DNA from: Acetivibrio cellulolyticus CD2
GTDB lineage: Bacteria > Bacillota > Clostridia > Acetivibrionales > Acetivibrionaceae
Reading direction: 5' to 3'
Length of the DNA: 64,000 nucleotides
Assembly: GCF_000179595.2 (NCBI RefSeq)
Contig: NZ_JH556657.1
Location: 79,572 to 143,571, forward strand
Positions 52,469-61,101 of the stretch are shown here, one piece after another. Made by a program: the position numbers and the translations under genes. The notes beneath the pieces were generated by a model. It did not search any database. It had not been told where the DNA came from and worked only from the letters and a program-made list of their open reading frames with translations. Each line of letters begins with the position of its first letter. The stretch's first letter is position 1.

Positions 52469-54892
52469 TTATTCCTCACTGCAAACTGCCCCAAGACATT
52501 CTTCTTCCTTTTTCTTTGTATACAGTGTCAATATTAACAGTGCAACTATAGATGCTATAGCTACAGTGAGATACACCTGTTTAAAACCTTTATTAAGAGT
52601 TGTCTGGAACTCACTTTCAATATTAGCACTTATATTGTCAATCGCTTTTAAATAATCATTCTTTGCTGTTTCAAAAGCACCGGGAACAGCAGCTTTCAAG
52701 GTATTCATTTTAGATATTGTATCCTTCATGTCTTTTTGTGCCAATTTAATTGAATCTACTGCTTTTTCCATATCAACCTTACTTTTTTGAGCATCTGCTA
52801 TTTTAGTCTCCAATGTTGCTATTGCAGTCTTTAATTCTTCTATTTTCTTTTCAACATCTTTTGCAGATTTTACATCTTTAAGTTGCTCAAGAACACTTTC
52901 AGGCATTTTACTCTTTACCTGCTCCGGTATCATCTCAAGAATACTTTTCGGCATTTTACTTGTTGATGGCATTTTACCCGTTGATGGCATTGCGCCCATC
53001 GTTGGCATTGTTACTGTTGACGGCATTGTGCCCATCGCTGGCATTGTTCCTGTTGACGGCATTGTACTGGACATCTTTGATATTGTCGCATATAGGCCTT
53101 CAAGTTGCTTCAAAGCCTGTTTTTGAGAATCTACAGCTGTTTGCATACCTTTAATACCCTCACCGATACCACTAGATCCTTTCTCCATTTCAGCTATGGT
53201 ATTATCCATATCAGTCATACCACTGCTCATTGAATCAATACCCTTTTGAATTCCATCTTGAATTTTAGCAATCATTTCCGGATTCTTTTCATCAAACATT
53301 CTAGAAGTAAGTGTCTTACTGTTCGCCGTGATGGTAGTAACATCAGAAGATCTCATAAGGTCAACAAGATCCTCCGGCATTTTATAATCACCTTTACTGC
53401 TCATGTCAATCTTTACAGAAGTCATGGAAGTTAAATCCGGCATTTCAACATTAGCAAGTTTATCCTTCATGTTTGGATTAGCTTTTAGCTCATTGATCTT
53501 TTCTGTCAGTTCTTCAGCATATGGTAATGCAGGCACCTTGATTTCTGTTGGAAACAACCCCATTACATTTGTTTGAACGTTTGCGCCAGCATGTGATATA
53601 AACCCGATCATAATTGCAGGACCAATTACTGTTCCAACCGAACGGATAAGTGAAAGTGTAGCTAGAGCCGAGTTGGATTCCTCTTTCTTAGTATTTTCAA
53701 GCATCATGTAGTTTAGCGGTGTTCCGATGGTAAATCCCATACCAAGTCCTATAAGAATGAGGCTTATAACAACTGTCAGAGTGCTCGGATGGTTTGTTGT
53801 AACAAAAACCAGGAAAAGTCCTCCAATCGCTGAAACAAGAAATCCTAATCCTAAAATCAACTTAGCACCAAATTTATCAATTAAAGTACCTGACATTGGT
53901 GCTCCCGCACCTGCAAATAAACCTAGGATAATTACGAAGTACCCGCCGCTTCCTGAAGCAATTTTAAGAGCATTTTCAGAAAACTGAGGTACAAAAATCA
54001 TTCCCATCATTACTATACCTACAACAAACGAAAGTATTAACGTTACCACTATTCTTGGATTCGTAAAATAGCTGAGGTTCATAACTGGGTCTTCCGCCTT
54101 CTTTTCAACTAGTATAAAGATCGGAAGAAGAACAGCAAATATAATCAGGAATACATAAACATTTGGGTTAGCTACTGTTGTAAGGAAATTAAAAAAGTCA
54201 ATATTTTTCAGACCATACATTAATGACAACACCATAGATGTCAGTATCAAAATCCCCCATATATCTGTCTTTTTAACTTCTTTTTCACGATTATTTGTAA
54301 GGAAAATAAAACCTGCAACAAGTATAAACACTGTAATAGGCAAGTTTACATAGAAAATAAACTTCCAATTATTTTTGCCAAATAAGTCCAATATTGCACT
54401 ACCAGCTGATGCGCCGAATATATTAGCCACTCCATACGTTCCTCCCACAAGGCCTAACGCCATACCACGTTTTTCAGGAGGAAAAGTTGTTCCAAACTCA
54501 GCAGTAGCAATAGGCATGATGCCTCCACCACCAAGAGCCTGTATTACTCTGGCGAAAAGCAGGAATGAAAAACTTCCAAGTTCCTGGGACACTCCACATA
54601 ATAGTGAACCTAATCCAAAAAGGAAAATACACGAGAGATAAATATATTTTCTTCCATATTTATCAGCCAACTTACCCATGATTGGAATACTCGCAGCATA
54701 AGCCAGAGTGTATATAGTGATCATCCATATACCTGTCTTGTCTCCAACCATAAGGTTATTTTGTATTACCGTTCTTGCAGGGGTTACAATTCCTGTGTCA
54801 ATAGCCCCCATGAATATTCCGGCCAGATAAATGGCCATAATCATGCCGAAATTAGTCTTTTTAGTCTGATTTTTTTTCGTTAGACTTTCCAT
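52469..54892 (-). CDS. DHA2-type MFS drug exporter with very large non-membrane insertion
   Basis: About 807 residues. The first ~440 are a normal MFS exporter: GAIDTGIVTPARTVI (TM1, motif of DHA2 exporters), KLADKYGRKYIYL, GGGGIMPIATAEFGTTFPPEKRG. After a membrane segment near residue 430 comes a ~330-residue hydrophilic region with coiled coils and Met-Pro-Ser-Thr-Gly repeats (TMPSTGTMPAMGTMPS), then one last membrane segment (VYLTVAIASIVALLILTLY). The insert would lie outside the cell between the last two helices, as in some YhgE/Pip-like or MMPL-like proteins. I chose the ATG at 54892, with AAAGGA 9 bases upstream. Regulated by the TetR gene next door. Confidence 0.88.
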   Translation of the reverse strand: MESLTKKNQTKKTNFGMIMAIYLAGIFMGAIDTGIVTPARTVIQNNLMVGDKTGIWMITIYTLAYAASIPIMGKLADKYGRKYIYLSCIFLFGLGSLLCGVSQELGSFSFLLFARVIQALGGGGIMPIATAEFGTTFPPEKRGMALGLVGGTYGVANIFGASAGSAILDLFGKNNWKFIFYVNLPITVFILVAGFIFLTNNREKEVKKTDIWGILILTSMVLSLMYGLKNIDFFNFLTTVANPNVYVFLIIFAVLLPIFILVEKKAEDPVMNLSYFTNPRIVVTLILSFVVGIVMMGMIFVPQFSENALKIASGSGGYFVIILGLFAGAGAPMSGTLIDKFGAKLILGLGFLVSAIGGLFLVFVTTNHPSTLTVVISLILIGLGMGFTIGTPLNYMMLENTKKEESNSALATLSLIRSVGTVIGPAIMIGFISHAGANVQTNVMGLFPTEIKVPALPYAEELTEKINELKANPNMKDKLANVEMPDLTSMTSVKIDMSSKGDYKMPEDLVDLMRSSDVTTITANSKTLTSRMFDEKNPEMIAKIQDGIQKGIDSMSSGMTDMDNTIAEMEKGSSGIGEGIKGMQTAVDSQKQALKQLEGLYATISKMSSTMPSTGTMPAMGTMPSTVTMPTMGAMPSTGKMPSTSKMPKSILEMIPEQVKSKMPESVLEQLKDVKSAKDVEKKIEELKTAIATLETKIADAQKSKVDMEKAVDSIKLAQKDMKDTISKMNTLKAAVPGAFETAKNDYLKAIDNISANIESEFQTTLNKGFKQVYLTVAIASIVALLILTLYTKKKEEECLGAVCSEE

Positions 54893-54996
54893 AGCTACCA
54901 TTCCTTTTCTATTTAGTTTAGATATAAATCTATTTTTAATGCTTTGCATATAATTTACTTACCACTTTGGTTTTAAATTATAACAAGCAAATATAT

Positions 54997-55011
54997 GTGA
55001 ATTATGTTCAC
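54997..55011. promoter_or_regulatory. TetR-like half-palindrome upstream of the MFS gene
   Basis: GTGAA-TTATG-TTCAC inverted repeat between the TetR stop and the MFS start. Related TGAAC half sites occur at 55585-55595, so both could bind the TetR protein. Confidence 0.45.
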
Positions 55012-55015
55012 TTAA

Positions 55016-55564
55016 CTACTCCGATTTCAATATTGATAAAATAACAGGTTCTAACGTTTTAAATTCTACGTTTCCCTGATAAGAATATGAAACAAACAAC
55101 TTACATATTACATCCGCCAAAAGTTTAGAATTCTTATCTTCATTACCTTCTTGAATAAGTAAAAATATTTTCTCCAATAATTCCTCTGTAAAAATATTTC
55201 TATGGCATTTTATCTTCGAAAACTCATCTATATTGAACATAAATGAAAAACTATCTAGCAATATATTATGAACATCATTCATAAAAATGCACAGTTCTGT
55301 ATAAATTATTCCCAATTTGCCAATTAAGCTAACCTGGTCTTTTATTCCTTGTTCTACGCATCTAAACATTACCTTCCATTCATTATCAAGAATTTCTTCA
55401 ATAATCTCATGTTTGGATTTGTAGTAGTTATATAGTGTTCCGGTGGCTATACCGCATCGTGAAGCTATATTTCTGATATTAAGTTTTTCATATCCTGACT
55501 CTGCGAGCAACTTCCTTGTTGTAATCAATATATCCTGCTTTATATTTGGTAAAGTTTTAGGCAA
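55016..55564 (-). CDS. TetR-family transcriptional regulator
   Basis: A TetR regulator of about 182 residues with the helix-turn-helix LNIRNIASRCGIATGTLYNYYKSKHEIIEEIL and a helical ligand domain rich in Cys and Phe. I favour TTG at 55564 because AAAGGAGG lies 8 bases ahead; the in-frame GTG at 55573 overlaps that site. It lies just upstream of the MFS exporter gene on the same strand and should repress it and itself through the palindromes at 54997 and 55585. Confidence 0.9.
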   Translation of the reverse strand: MPKTLPNIKQDILITTRKLLAESGYEKLNIRNIASRCGIATGTLYNYYKSKHEIIEEILDNEWKVMFRCVEQGIKDQVSLIGKLGIIYTELCIFMNDVHNILLDSFSFMFNIDEFSKIKCHRNIFTEELLEKIFLLIQEGNEDKNSKLLADVICKLFVSYSYQGNVEFKTLEPVILSILKSE

Positions 55565-55584
55565 TAATTTCACCTCCTTTTAAC

Positions 55585-55595
55585 GAACAATGTTC
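55585..55595 (-). promoter_or_regulatory. TetR operator upstream of the TetR gene
   Basis: GAACA-A-TGTTC within ATGAACATTGTTCGTT (minus strand), 5 bases upstream of the ribosome binding site. Position and symmetry fit autorepression. Confidence 0.6.
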
Positions 55596-55719
55596 ATTAT
55601 ACTCCAATCATATATATTATGTCAAAGGTCCTGTAGTTGTTTTTGGTAAAAAACATATTTTCCATATTCGCTAATAATAGTATAATGGAATCTATATATT
55701 CAATACTGGAGGAAATTAT

Positions 55720-57702
55720 ATGAGATTTAAACTATTGACAGCTGTGCTGTTTGGAGTTTTATGTATGATTATTACCAGATCACTGGTATTTGCATCGACT
55801 CCAAAGGTCTATATCGGTAATGAAGAAGTGGTATTTGATGTTTATCCTATAGTTGAAAACGGAAGAACGCTGGTTCCTTTAAGAGCAATTTTCGAGAAAC
55901 TAGGAGCAACTGTTAAATGGGATGAAAAAACAAAGACTGTAACTGCTGTAAACGAGGATACAGAATTGATAATGAAGATTGGCAGCAAAACAGCTGATAT
56001 AAACGGAAGCACTATTAAATTGGATGTACCGGCCAAAATAGTGGATTCCAGAACACTTGTGCCACTTAGATTTGTCAGTGAATCCTTTGGAGCAGCGGTT
56101 TATTGGGATCCTTCAGATTCTGGCATATTGATAAGTCTTACAGAACCCACTTACAAGGGTGAAAGGAATACAATACAAGCAATAAACGGTTCAGGTATCT
56201 GCCTATGGCCAGATGGAACCAGATATGAAGGAGAATGGGTATATGGAAATATGCATGGCAAAGGTATTATGTACTATCCAAACGGAGAAACTTATGAAGG
56301 TCATTTGTGGAATAACCAATTAAGTGGTACCGGAAAATACACGTGGAACACCGGTGACATCTATGTAGGTGAGTGGTCAGAAGATTATAGAAATGGTATC
56401 GGTACGTATTGTAATAAAAACTCATACAAGATAGTATCCGATTTTAGTTATGGTGAAATGGCAGGCGCTTCATATGCGATTTCAAATGATGATGTTATCG
56501 AGCTAATGTTTCCAGGCACCTGGTACTTTAACCAGCCTAACAAAGATGATATTTTATCACTCTACATTGAAGAGGGCGTAGAGCTTAGTGTCAAGAAGTC
56601 GCAGGGTGGCAAAGACTATAGCAGTTTATCCATTGAAGATATATATCAATCCTTCCTGGATTATTATGAAATTGACAAAAGCCGAGTTAGTGCAACTGAC
56701 TTAAAGAAATACACTATAGACGGCTGCGAAGCTATAAAGTTTACTTACAAGCCTAAAAGCGGAGGAATTGTGAAAGTGATCCTTATTAAGACAGGCAAAA
56801 AGTATTATTCGATTAACTTATTTCTTAAAAACTCAGAATTGGCATCTACCTATAAGGCCGATTCAGACTTGATAATGAACAATATCAAGGTAAATACAGG
56901 GTATAAGGAAATAACAGTATCAAATGTTCAGGAACTGCTTGATTCCATAGGCTCAAACAGAAAGATAATTTTAAAACCGGGAAGGTATAACTTATCTGAA
57001 TACGGAAACTATGATGTTTCAGATAACAGACATATCAAATGGGTTGATACATATGATGGTAAAGAGCTTATAATATACGATGTAAACAATCTTACAATAG
57101 AAAGCAAGGATTATAAGGAAACAGAAATCAGCATCGAGACTTACTATTCGGATGTGCTAAGTTTTAAGTTCTCAAAAGGGATTACCCTAAATAATATCAC
57201 CATGGGTCATTACCCTGACAAAGGTTATTGTGCCGGAGATGTTGCTTCATTCGATTATTGTTCCGACATTAGTATTAATAATTGTGACTTTTATGGGTGT
57301 GGAACTTACGGTATTTCTGCAATTGATGTCAATAATATGCTAGTGAGCGGTTCCATTATAAGAGACTGTTCCTATGGAATTATGGACTTAGGATACTGTA
57401 AAAGTATCAACTTTGAAAACAACATTTTTAAAGATAATGAAGAATTATGTATGGTTAACATGTGCAGATGTGAAGATATTTTATTTAAAGCTTGCAGCTT
57501 TACTAATAATAAGTCTTCGAGCACCTATTCATGCAATATGTTTGAACTCGAACGCTGTGGTATAATCTATATAAATGATAGTAATTTTATAGACAATAAG
57601 TTGCAATCTCTAAAAAACAAAGATTCAGAAATCATATTTAATAACTGTACTTTCAAGAATAACGCTTTTTCGGCTCCAGAGGTTACAAGTAAAATGAAGT
57701 AG
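55720..57702 (+). CDS. Secreted copper-amine-oxidase-N / MORN / beta-helix protein
   Basis: A 660-residue secreted protein. Signal peptide (1-25), then a copper amine oxidase N-terminal-like domain (about 28-140) with two repeats (GRTLVPLRAIFEKLGA; SRTLVPLRFVSESFGA) that in clostridia binds the cell wall rather than copper; then three to four MORN repeats (about 162-235; YEGEWVYGNMHGKGIMYYPNG), a middle alpha/beta domain (about 255-390), and a right-handed parallel beta-helix (about 410-650; repeated NNxT/NCxF ladders). Beta-helices often bind or cleave polysaccharides, but no pectate-lyase catalytic residues were recognised. CTGGAGGAAA precedes the ATG. Confidence 0.82.
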   Translation: MRFKLLTAVLFGVLCMIITRSLVFASTPKVYIGNEEVVFDVYPIVENGRTLVPLRAIFEKLGATVKWDEKTKTVTAVNEDTELIMKIGSKTADINGSTIKLDVPAKIVDSRTLVPLRFVSESFGAAVYWDPSDSGILISLTEPTYKGERNTIQAINGSGICLWPDGTRYEGEWVYGNMHGKGIMYYPNGETYEGHLWNNQLSGTGKYTWNTGDIYVGEWSEDYRNGIGTYCNKNSYKIVSDFSYGEMAGASYAISNDDVIELMFPGTWYFNQPNKDDILSLYIEEGVELSVKKSQGGKDYSSLSIEDIYQSFLDYYEIDKSRVSATDLKKYTIDGCEAIKFTYKPKSGGIVKVILIKTGKKYYSINLFLKNSELASTYKADSDLIMNNIKVNTGYKEITVSNVQELLDSIGSNRKIILKPGRYNLSEYGNYDVSDNRHIKWVDTYDGKELIIYDVNNLTIESKDYKETEISIETYYSDVLSFKFSKGITLNNITMGHYPDKGYCAGDVASFDYCSDISINNCDFYGCGTYGISAIDVNNMLVSGSIIRDCSYGIMDLGYCKSINFENNIFKDNEELCMVNMCRCEDILFKACSFTNNKSSSTYSCNMFELERCGIIYINDSNFIDNKLQSLKNKDSEIIFNNCTFKNNAFSAPEVTSKMK

Positions 57703-58246
57703 TTATACTATTTCCAGATCGCTTCACCATGTAAATGGGCTTGTAGAACTTCGTATTTTATAAGCCCATCTACTTGATCTTCCAACAATTTTAAGCCACA
57801 AATTTCACACCACTACATAAGACTATATGTAAAAAGGTATAGGCCTATAACACTAATATGATCCTGGTAATTCTTTCTTTTACCATACCTTCATATCAGT
57901 TACTGTATCAGGAACATCCCTAGTCAATAGTCCTAATTTCTTTTATTTATCCAATTAGGCTAGTATAGAAATTGCACCAAACTGTTTCATCAAATTCAAG
58001 GCGTTCACCTCTACCTGAAAAATATTTTCGGACTATTTTCTCAATAACTTGCATAATAATTCAGCCTTAATTTTTGAAAGTTCACCGTCTTCTAAAATCA
58101 TTTTAATGCAACTCGCCTCAAAATGCTACAAAATCATTCTTAGAGCCGCAAATATCTCAGGTTGTACGGCATTATCCTAAATCCACCGAAACTACACATT
58201 TGTGAATTTTATTTTTTTGCAACTTGCATTTTTATCAAATAACATA
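57703..58246. other. Spacer downstream of the beta-helix gene
   Basis: Contains only a hairpin at 57735-57769. The remaining ~470 bases are AT-rich with no frame, repeat or RNA that I could identify. Confidence 0.4.
57735..57769 (+). terminator. Hairpin after the beta-helix gene
   Basis: ATGGGCTTGTA (57735-57745) pairs with TATAAGCCCAT (57759-57769) with one G-U pair. No strong T-run, so termination is moderate. Confidence 0.55.
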
Positions 58247-58275
58247 TTGACAATATTATAATATGCTAGTAATAT
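58247..58275 (+). promoter_or_regulatory. Promoter of the amt operon
   Basis: Consensus -35 TTGACA (58247-58252), 17-base spacer, -10 TAATAT (58270-58275). Transcription should start near 58282, immediately before the first leader hairpin. Confidence 0.75.
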
Positions 58276-58293
58276 TAAATTAATAAATGCGAG

Positions 58294-58326
58294 GGTGCTT
58301 ACAGCAAAAACTGTAGCACCTTTTTT
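58294..58326 (+). terminator. First leader terminator of the amt operon
   Basis: GGTGCT-(T)-ACAG (58294-58304) pairs with CTGTAGCACC (58311-58320), followed by TTTTTT. It begins about 12 bases after the predicted transcription start, so it can act as an attenuator. Confidence 0.8.
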
Positions 58327-58368
58327 ATACTCTTTTTGATGTATGAATCGCAAATCTAAAAAACATAT

Positions 58369-58467
58369 GTGCTACGGTCGACAAATGGACGACGTTGTCA
58401 AAATGGTTAAAGCTATGAAATGCTTTCTGCCATTTGATCACGTCGTTTTTTATAATAACCATAGCAC
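58369..58467 (+). promoter_or_regulatory. Second leader structure of the amt operon, terminator-like long hairpin
   Basis: Outer stem GTGCTACGGT (58369-58378) with ACCATAGCAC (58458-58467); inner stem ACGACGT and TCAAAATGG (58389-58405) with CCATTTGATC and ACGTCGT (58430-58446); tip AAAGC/GCTTT. A T-run (58446-58451) follows the inner stem, so that stem alone is a terminator. An alternative pairing GACAA/TTGTC (58380-58399) would block it. The gene's ribosome binding site follows 27 bases later. Confidence 0.6.
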
Positions 58468-58507
58468 CTCTGTTTGTATCTAACTAAAATGAAAGGGGTG
58501 TCTTTTG

Positions 58508-58798
58508 ATGGATCAGTATACTATTCAGACTTCTAAACAAAAGAAAATATTTGTTATGGCTGGACTTTTTATATTAGCAACCTCAATAACTTTACTAGGG
58601 TTTGCACTAAGCATTTTTAGCCTGATCAACAATATTAGTTTCACCGTACTTAGCTCCCAAATTCCTGGCTTTGTTTTCGGTCTGGCAATAACATTTCTTG
58701 GAGCAAGGTATTTCTTAGCAGTCAAGAAACTAAAAGTTGAAGTTTTTAAGGAAGAAACACACTTTTCCTGGAGTAATTTCAAAAAAAGCAACACGTAA
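58508..58798 (+). CDS. Small two-TM membrane protein, first gene of the amt operon
   Basis: A 96-residue protein with two hydrophobic segments (about 16-42 and 50-70) and a short charged tail; I recognise no family. AAAGGGGTG lies before the ATG at 58508; the TTG one codon earlier is in the same frame. It precedes the Amt-PII fusion by 48 bases under the same promoter, so it may assemble with or regulate the ammonium channel (inference). Confidence 0.75.
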   Translation: MDQYTIQTSKQKKIFVMAGLFILATSITLLGFALSIFSLINNISFTVLSSQIPGFVFGLAITFLGARYFLAVKKLKVEVFKEETHFSWSNFKKSNT

Positions 58799-58845
58799 TT
58801 TAAAGTTCAAAAATGTAATGATTATTAAACTAAGGGGTGATATTT

Positions 58846-60864
58846 ATGAAAAATCTAAAAAAACTTTTCTTCTTTATTTTTACAGTATGTTTTTTCACAA
58901 TGATACTTGCTGTCGGGGTCTGGGCTGATCCTACCGGTTCCTCGTACATTGCAACTACAGGCAAGGAAACTCTGAACGATGTTGCAACCACAGCTAACAA
59001 GGCGCTTTTGGGTGCAAACTATGTTTGGGTAATGATTTGCGGCTTTATGGTGTTCTTTTTCCAATGCGGTTTTGCCATGGTTGAAACAGGCTTCTGCCGA
59101 CGAAAGAATGCTGCCCATACCATGACAATGAACTTTATGGTATTTTTGGTTGGGGCAATCGGTTATTTTCTCGTAGGCTTTGCTTTGCAGTTTGGCGGGT
59201 CAGGCGGCTCAGCCAACCTTGGCACCGGTGGCTCAGTGCTTAATGCAATGCTTTCAATCCCGGGACTAGGTGGGATAATTGGATACAAAGGTTTTGCGTT
59301 GAGCGGAACATATGATGCAGGCATATATGCACTGTTCTTCTTCCAAATGGTATTTATGGACACAACCGTTACCATTCCTACAGGATCTATGGCTGAAAGA
59401 ATAAAATACTCATCGATGGTAATAACAGCTTTCTTTATATCCATGTTCCTTTATCCGTTTTTCGGCAACTGGGTATGGGGCGGAGGATGGCTTGCTACTC
59501 TTGGCTCTAACTTTGGATTAGGTCATGGTGTTGTGGATTTTGCAGGTTCTGCTGTTGTTCACTCAATGGGAGGTATGATTGCATTGTCAGGCGCTATAGT
59601 TATTGGTCCAAGGATCGGAAAATTCAAAAAAGACGGAACAGCAAGAGCCTTTCCTGGTCATGATATTCCAATGGCAATTATCGGTACTATCATTTTGTTC
59701 TTCTGTTGGTTTTCATTCAATGCAGGCTCAACACTCAGTGCATCCGACTTCAGGCTTTCGGTGGTTGCAACAAACACTATGATAGCGGGTGCTATCGGTG
59801 GTCTCACAGCAATGTTTTACATGTGGGCAAAATACGGCAAACCCGACCCATCAATGACAGCCAACGGAGCACTTGCTGCACTGGTTGCCATCACAGCACC
59901 TTGTGCATTTGTAAATGCTATTTCATCATTCATAATCGGTCTTGTAGCTGCTATCCTGGTTTGTATTTCCGTACCATTTGTAGAAAACAAATTAAAAATT
60001 GATGATCCGGTCGGTGCAATTTCAGTTCACTGCGTCAACGGTCTCTGGGGTGTAATAGCTGTTGGACTATTCGCTGACGGTAAATATGGTGATGGACTCA
60101 ATGGCGTAGCTGGTGGAGTAACAGGTTTGTTCTTTGGTAATGGTTCACAGCTTATCGCACAGCTTATTGCAGTAGCTGTACTATTTATATGGGGTTTTGG
60201 AGTATCCTTTATTTTCTTCAAAGTTCTTGATAAAGTATGGGGACTCAGGGTATCACCCGAAGATGAGCTTGAAGGTCTTGATATACCTGAGATGGGAGTT
60301 CTAGCATATCCAGACAGTCAGCTTATAAGAAGCGATCTTGACTATGATTCAACCGACAATGCAGATATCAAGCAGCTTGCCAGATTTAAGAAAAGTAAAC
60401 TGCCAAAAAAACCAGATGCCACTGCACCTGTTGCTAAAAAAGTTAGTATTGATAAAGCAGTTCCCGTCCAAGTTATTTCTACAAGCGGACCTGCTGTAGG
60501 ATCAGACATCAAGATAAGCAAAGTTACAATAATTACACGGCAGAATAAATTTGAAGCCCTAAAAGCTGCTTTGAATGAAATAGGTATTGCTGGTATAACC
60601 GTCACTCAAGTATTAGGCTGCGGTATTCAAAAGGGTAAAACTGAATTCTATAGAGGTGTCGAAGTAGAAATGAATTTGCTTCCAAAGGTTCAGATTGATA
60701 TTATAGTTTCCAAAGTCCCTGTAAGACAAGTGATAGAAACCGCTAAAAAAGTCCTTTATACCGGAAATATTGGTGACGGTAAGATATTTATATATGATGT
60801 TGAAAACGTTGTAAGGGTACGTACAGGCGAAGAAGGCTATGACGCTTTGCAGGATAATATCTAA
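58846..60864 (+). CDS. amtB: Ammonium transporter fused to a PII signalling domain (Amt-GlnK fusion)
   Basis: About 672 residues. A signal sequence and then an 11-TM Amt domain (FFQCGFAMVETGFCRRKN; GSMAERIKYSSM; GHGVVDFAGSAVVHSMGG; AISVHCVNGLWG, with the conserved pore His) reach about residue 475. A ~85-residue linker leads to a complete PII domain (about 560-672): ISKVTIITRQNKFEALKAAL, T-loop GKTEFYRGVEVEMNLLPK with the Tyr that is uridylylated in many bacteria, and VPVRQVIETAKKVLYTGNIGDGKIF. PII normally binds Amt as a separate GlnK trimer to block it, so the fusion is a built-in gate. AAGGGGTG lies 6 bases before the ATG at 58846. Confidence 0.95.
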   Translation: MKNLKKLFFFIFTVCFFTMILAVGVWADPTGSSYIATTGKETLNDVATTANKALLGANYVWVMICGFMVFFFQCGFAMVETGFCRRKNAAHTMTMNFMVFLVGAIGYFLVGFALQFGGSGGSANLGTGGSVLNAMLSIPGLGGIIGYKGFALSGTYDAGIYALFFFQMVFMDTTVTIPTGSMAERIKYSSMVITAFFISMFLYPFFGNWVWGGGWLATLGSNFGLGHGVVDFAGSAVVHSMGGMIALSGAIVIGPRIGKFKKDGTARAFPGHDIPMAIIGTIILFFCWFSFNAGSTLSASDFRLSVVATNTMIAGAIGGLTAMFYMWAKYGKPDPSMTANGALAALVAITAPCAFVNAISSFIIGLVAAILVCISVPFVENKLKIDDPVGAISVHCVNGLWGVIAVGLFADGKYGDGLNGVAGGVTGLFFGNGSQLIAQLIAVAVLFIWGFGVSFIFFKVLDKVWGLRVSPEDELEGLDIPEMGVLAYPDSQLIRSDLDYDSTDNADIKQLARFKKSKLPKKPDATAPVAKKVSIDKAVPVQVISTSGPAVGSDIKISKVTIITRQNKFEALKAALNEIGIAGITVTQVLGCGIQKGKTEFYRGVEVEMNLLPKVQIDIIVSKVPVRQVIETAKKVLYTGNIGDGKIFIYDVENVVRVRTGEEGYDALQDNI

Positions 60865-60909
60865 AAGCTATAGGTTAATACATTAAATAATTCAACATTT
60901 TAAGGCATA

Positions 60910-61037
60910 CTGAAAATATAACTTCGGCTAAATTTTCACCCTCCCCTTATTTGTCCACAGAGGCCTCTGTTGCATTGGCGAACCATGCAACGTTAGCCGA
61001 ACAATCATACATGTGAAAAATCCGAAGTTATTTTCAG
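60910..61037 (+). ncRNA. Candidate structured RNA with mutually exclusive stems
   Basis: CTGAAAATA-(TA)-ACTTCGG (60910-60927) can pair with CCGAAGTTATTTTCAG (61022-61037). The same TTCGGCTAA (60923-60931) can instead pair perfectly with TTAGCCGAA (60993-61001). Between them lie CAGAGGCCTCTG (60958-60969) and the hairpin GTTGCAT...ATGCAAC (60969-60991) with a CGAA loop. Two alternatives sharing one strand are typical of switching RNAs. It lies between the Amt-PII and AnfO genes, 65 bases ahead of the anfO start, and matches no class I know. Confidence 0.5.
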
Positions 61038-61101
61038 TTATTCCTTAACCCCACAAATGTTTATGTGACAACTTTGTGATAAATATATTGGAGATGATAA
61101 C

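Noticed and set aside
52960-53060. Short DNA tandem repeats as a CRISPR or minisatellite
   Set aside because: They are the coding sequence of the Met-Pro-Ser-Thr-Gly repeats in the MFS insert and stay in frame.
58283-58470. ANTAR dual-hairpin target or glutamine riboswitch in the amt leader
   Set aside because: Loops do not carry the A1/G4 hexaloop pattern, and the glutamine-riboswitch core sequences are absent.
58737-58928. 63-codon frame spanning the junction of the small membrane protein and Amt-PII genes
   Set aside because: It overlaps two well-supported genes in another frame and has no start signal.
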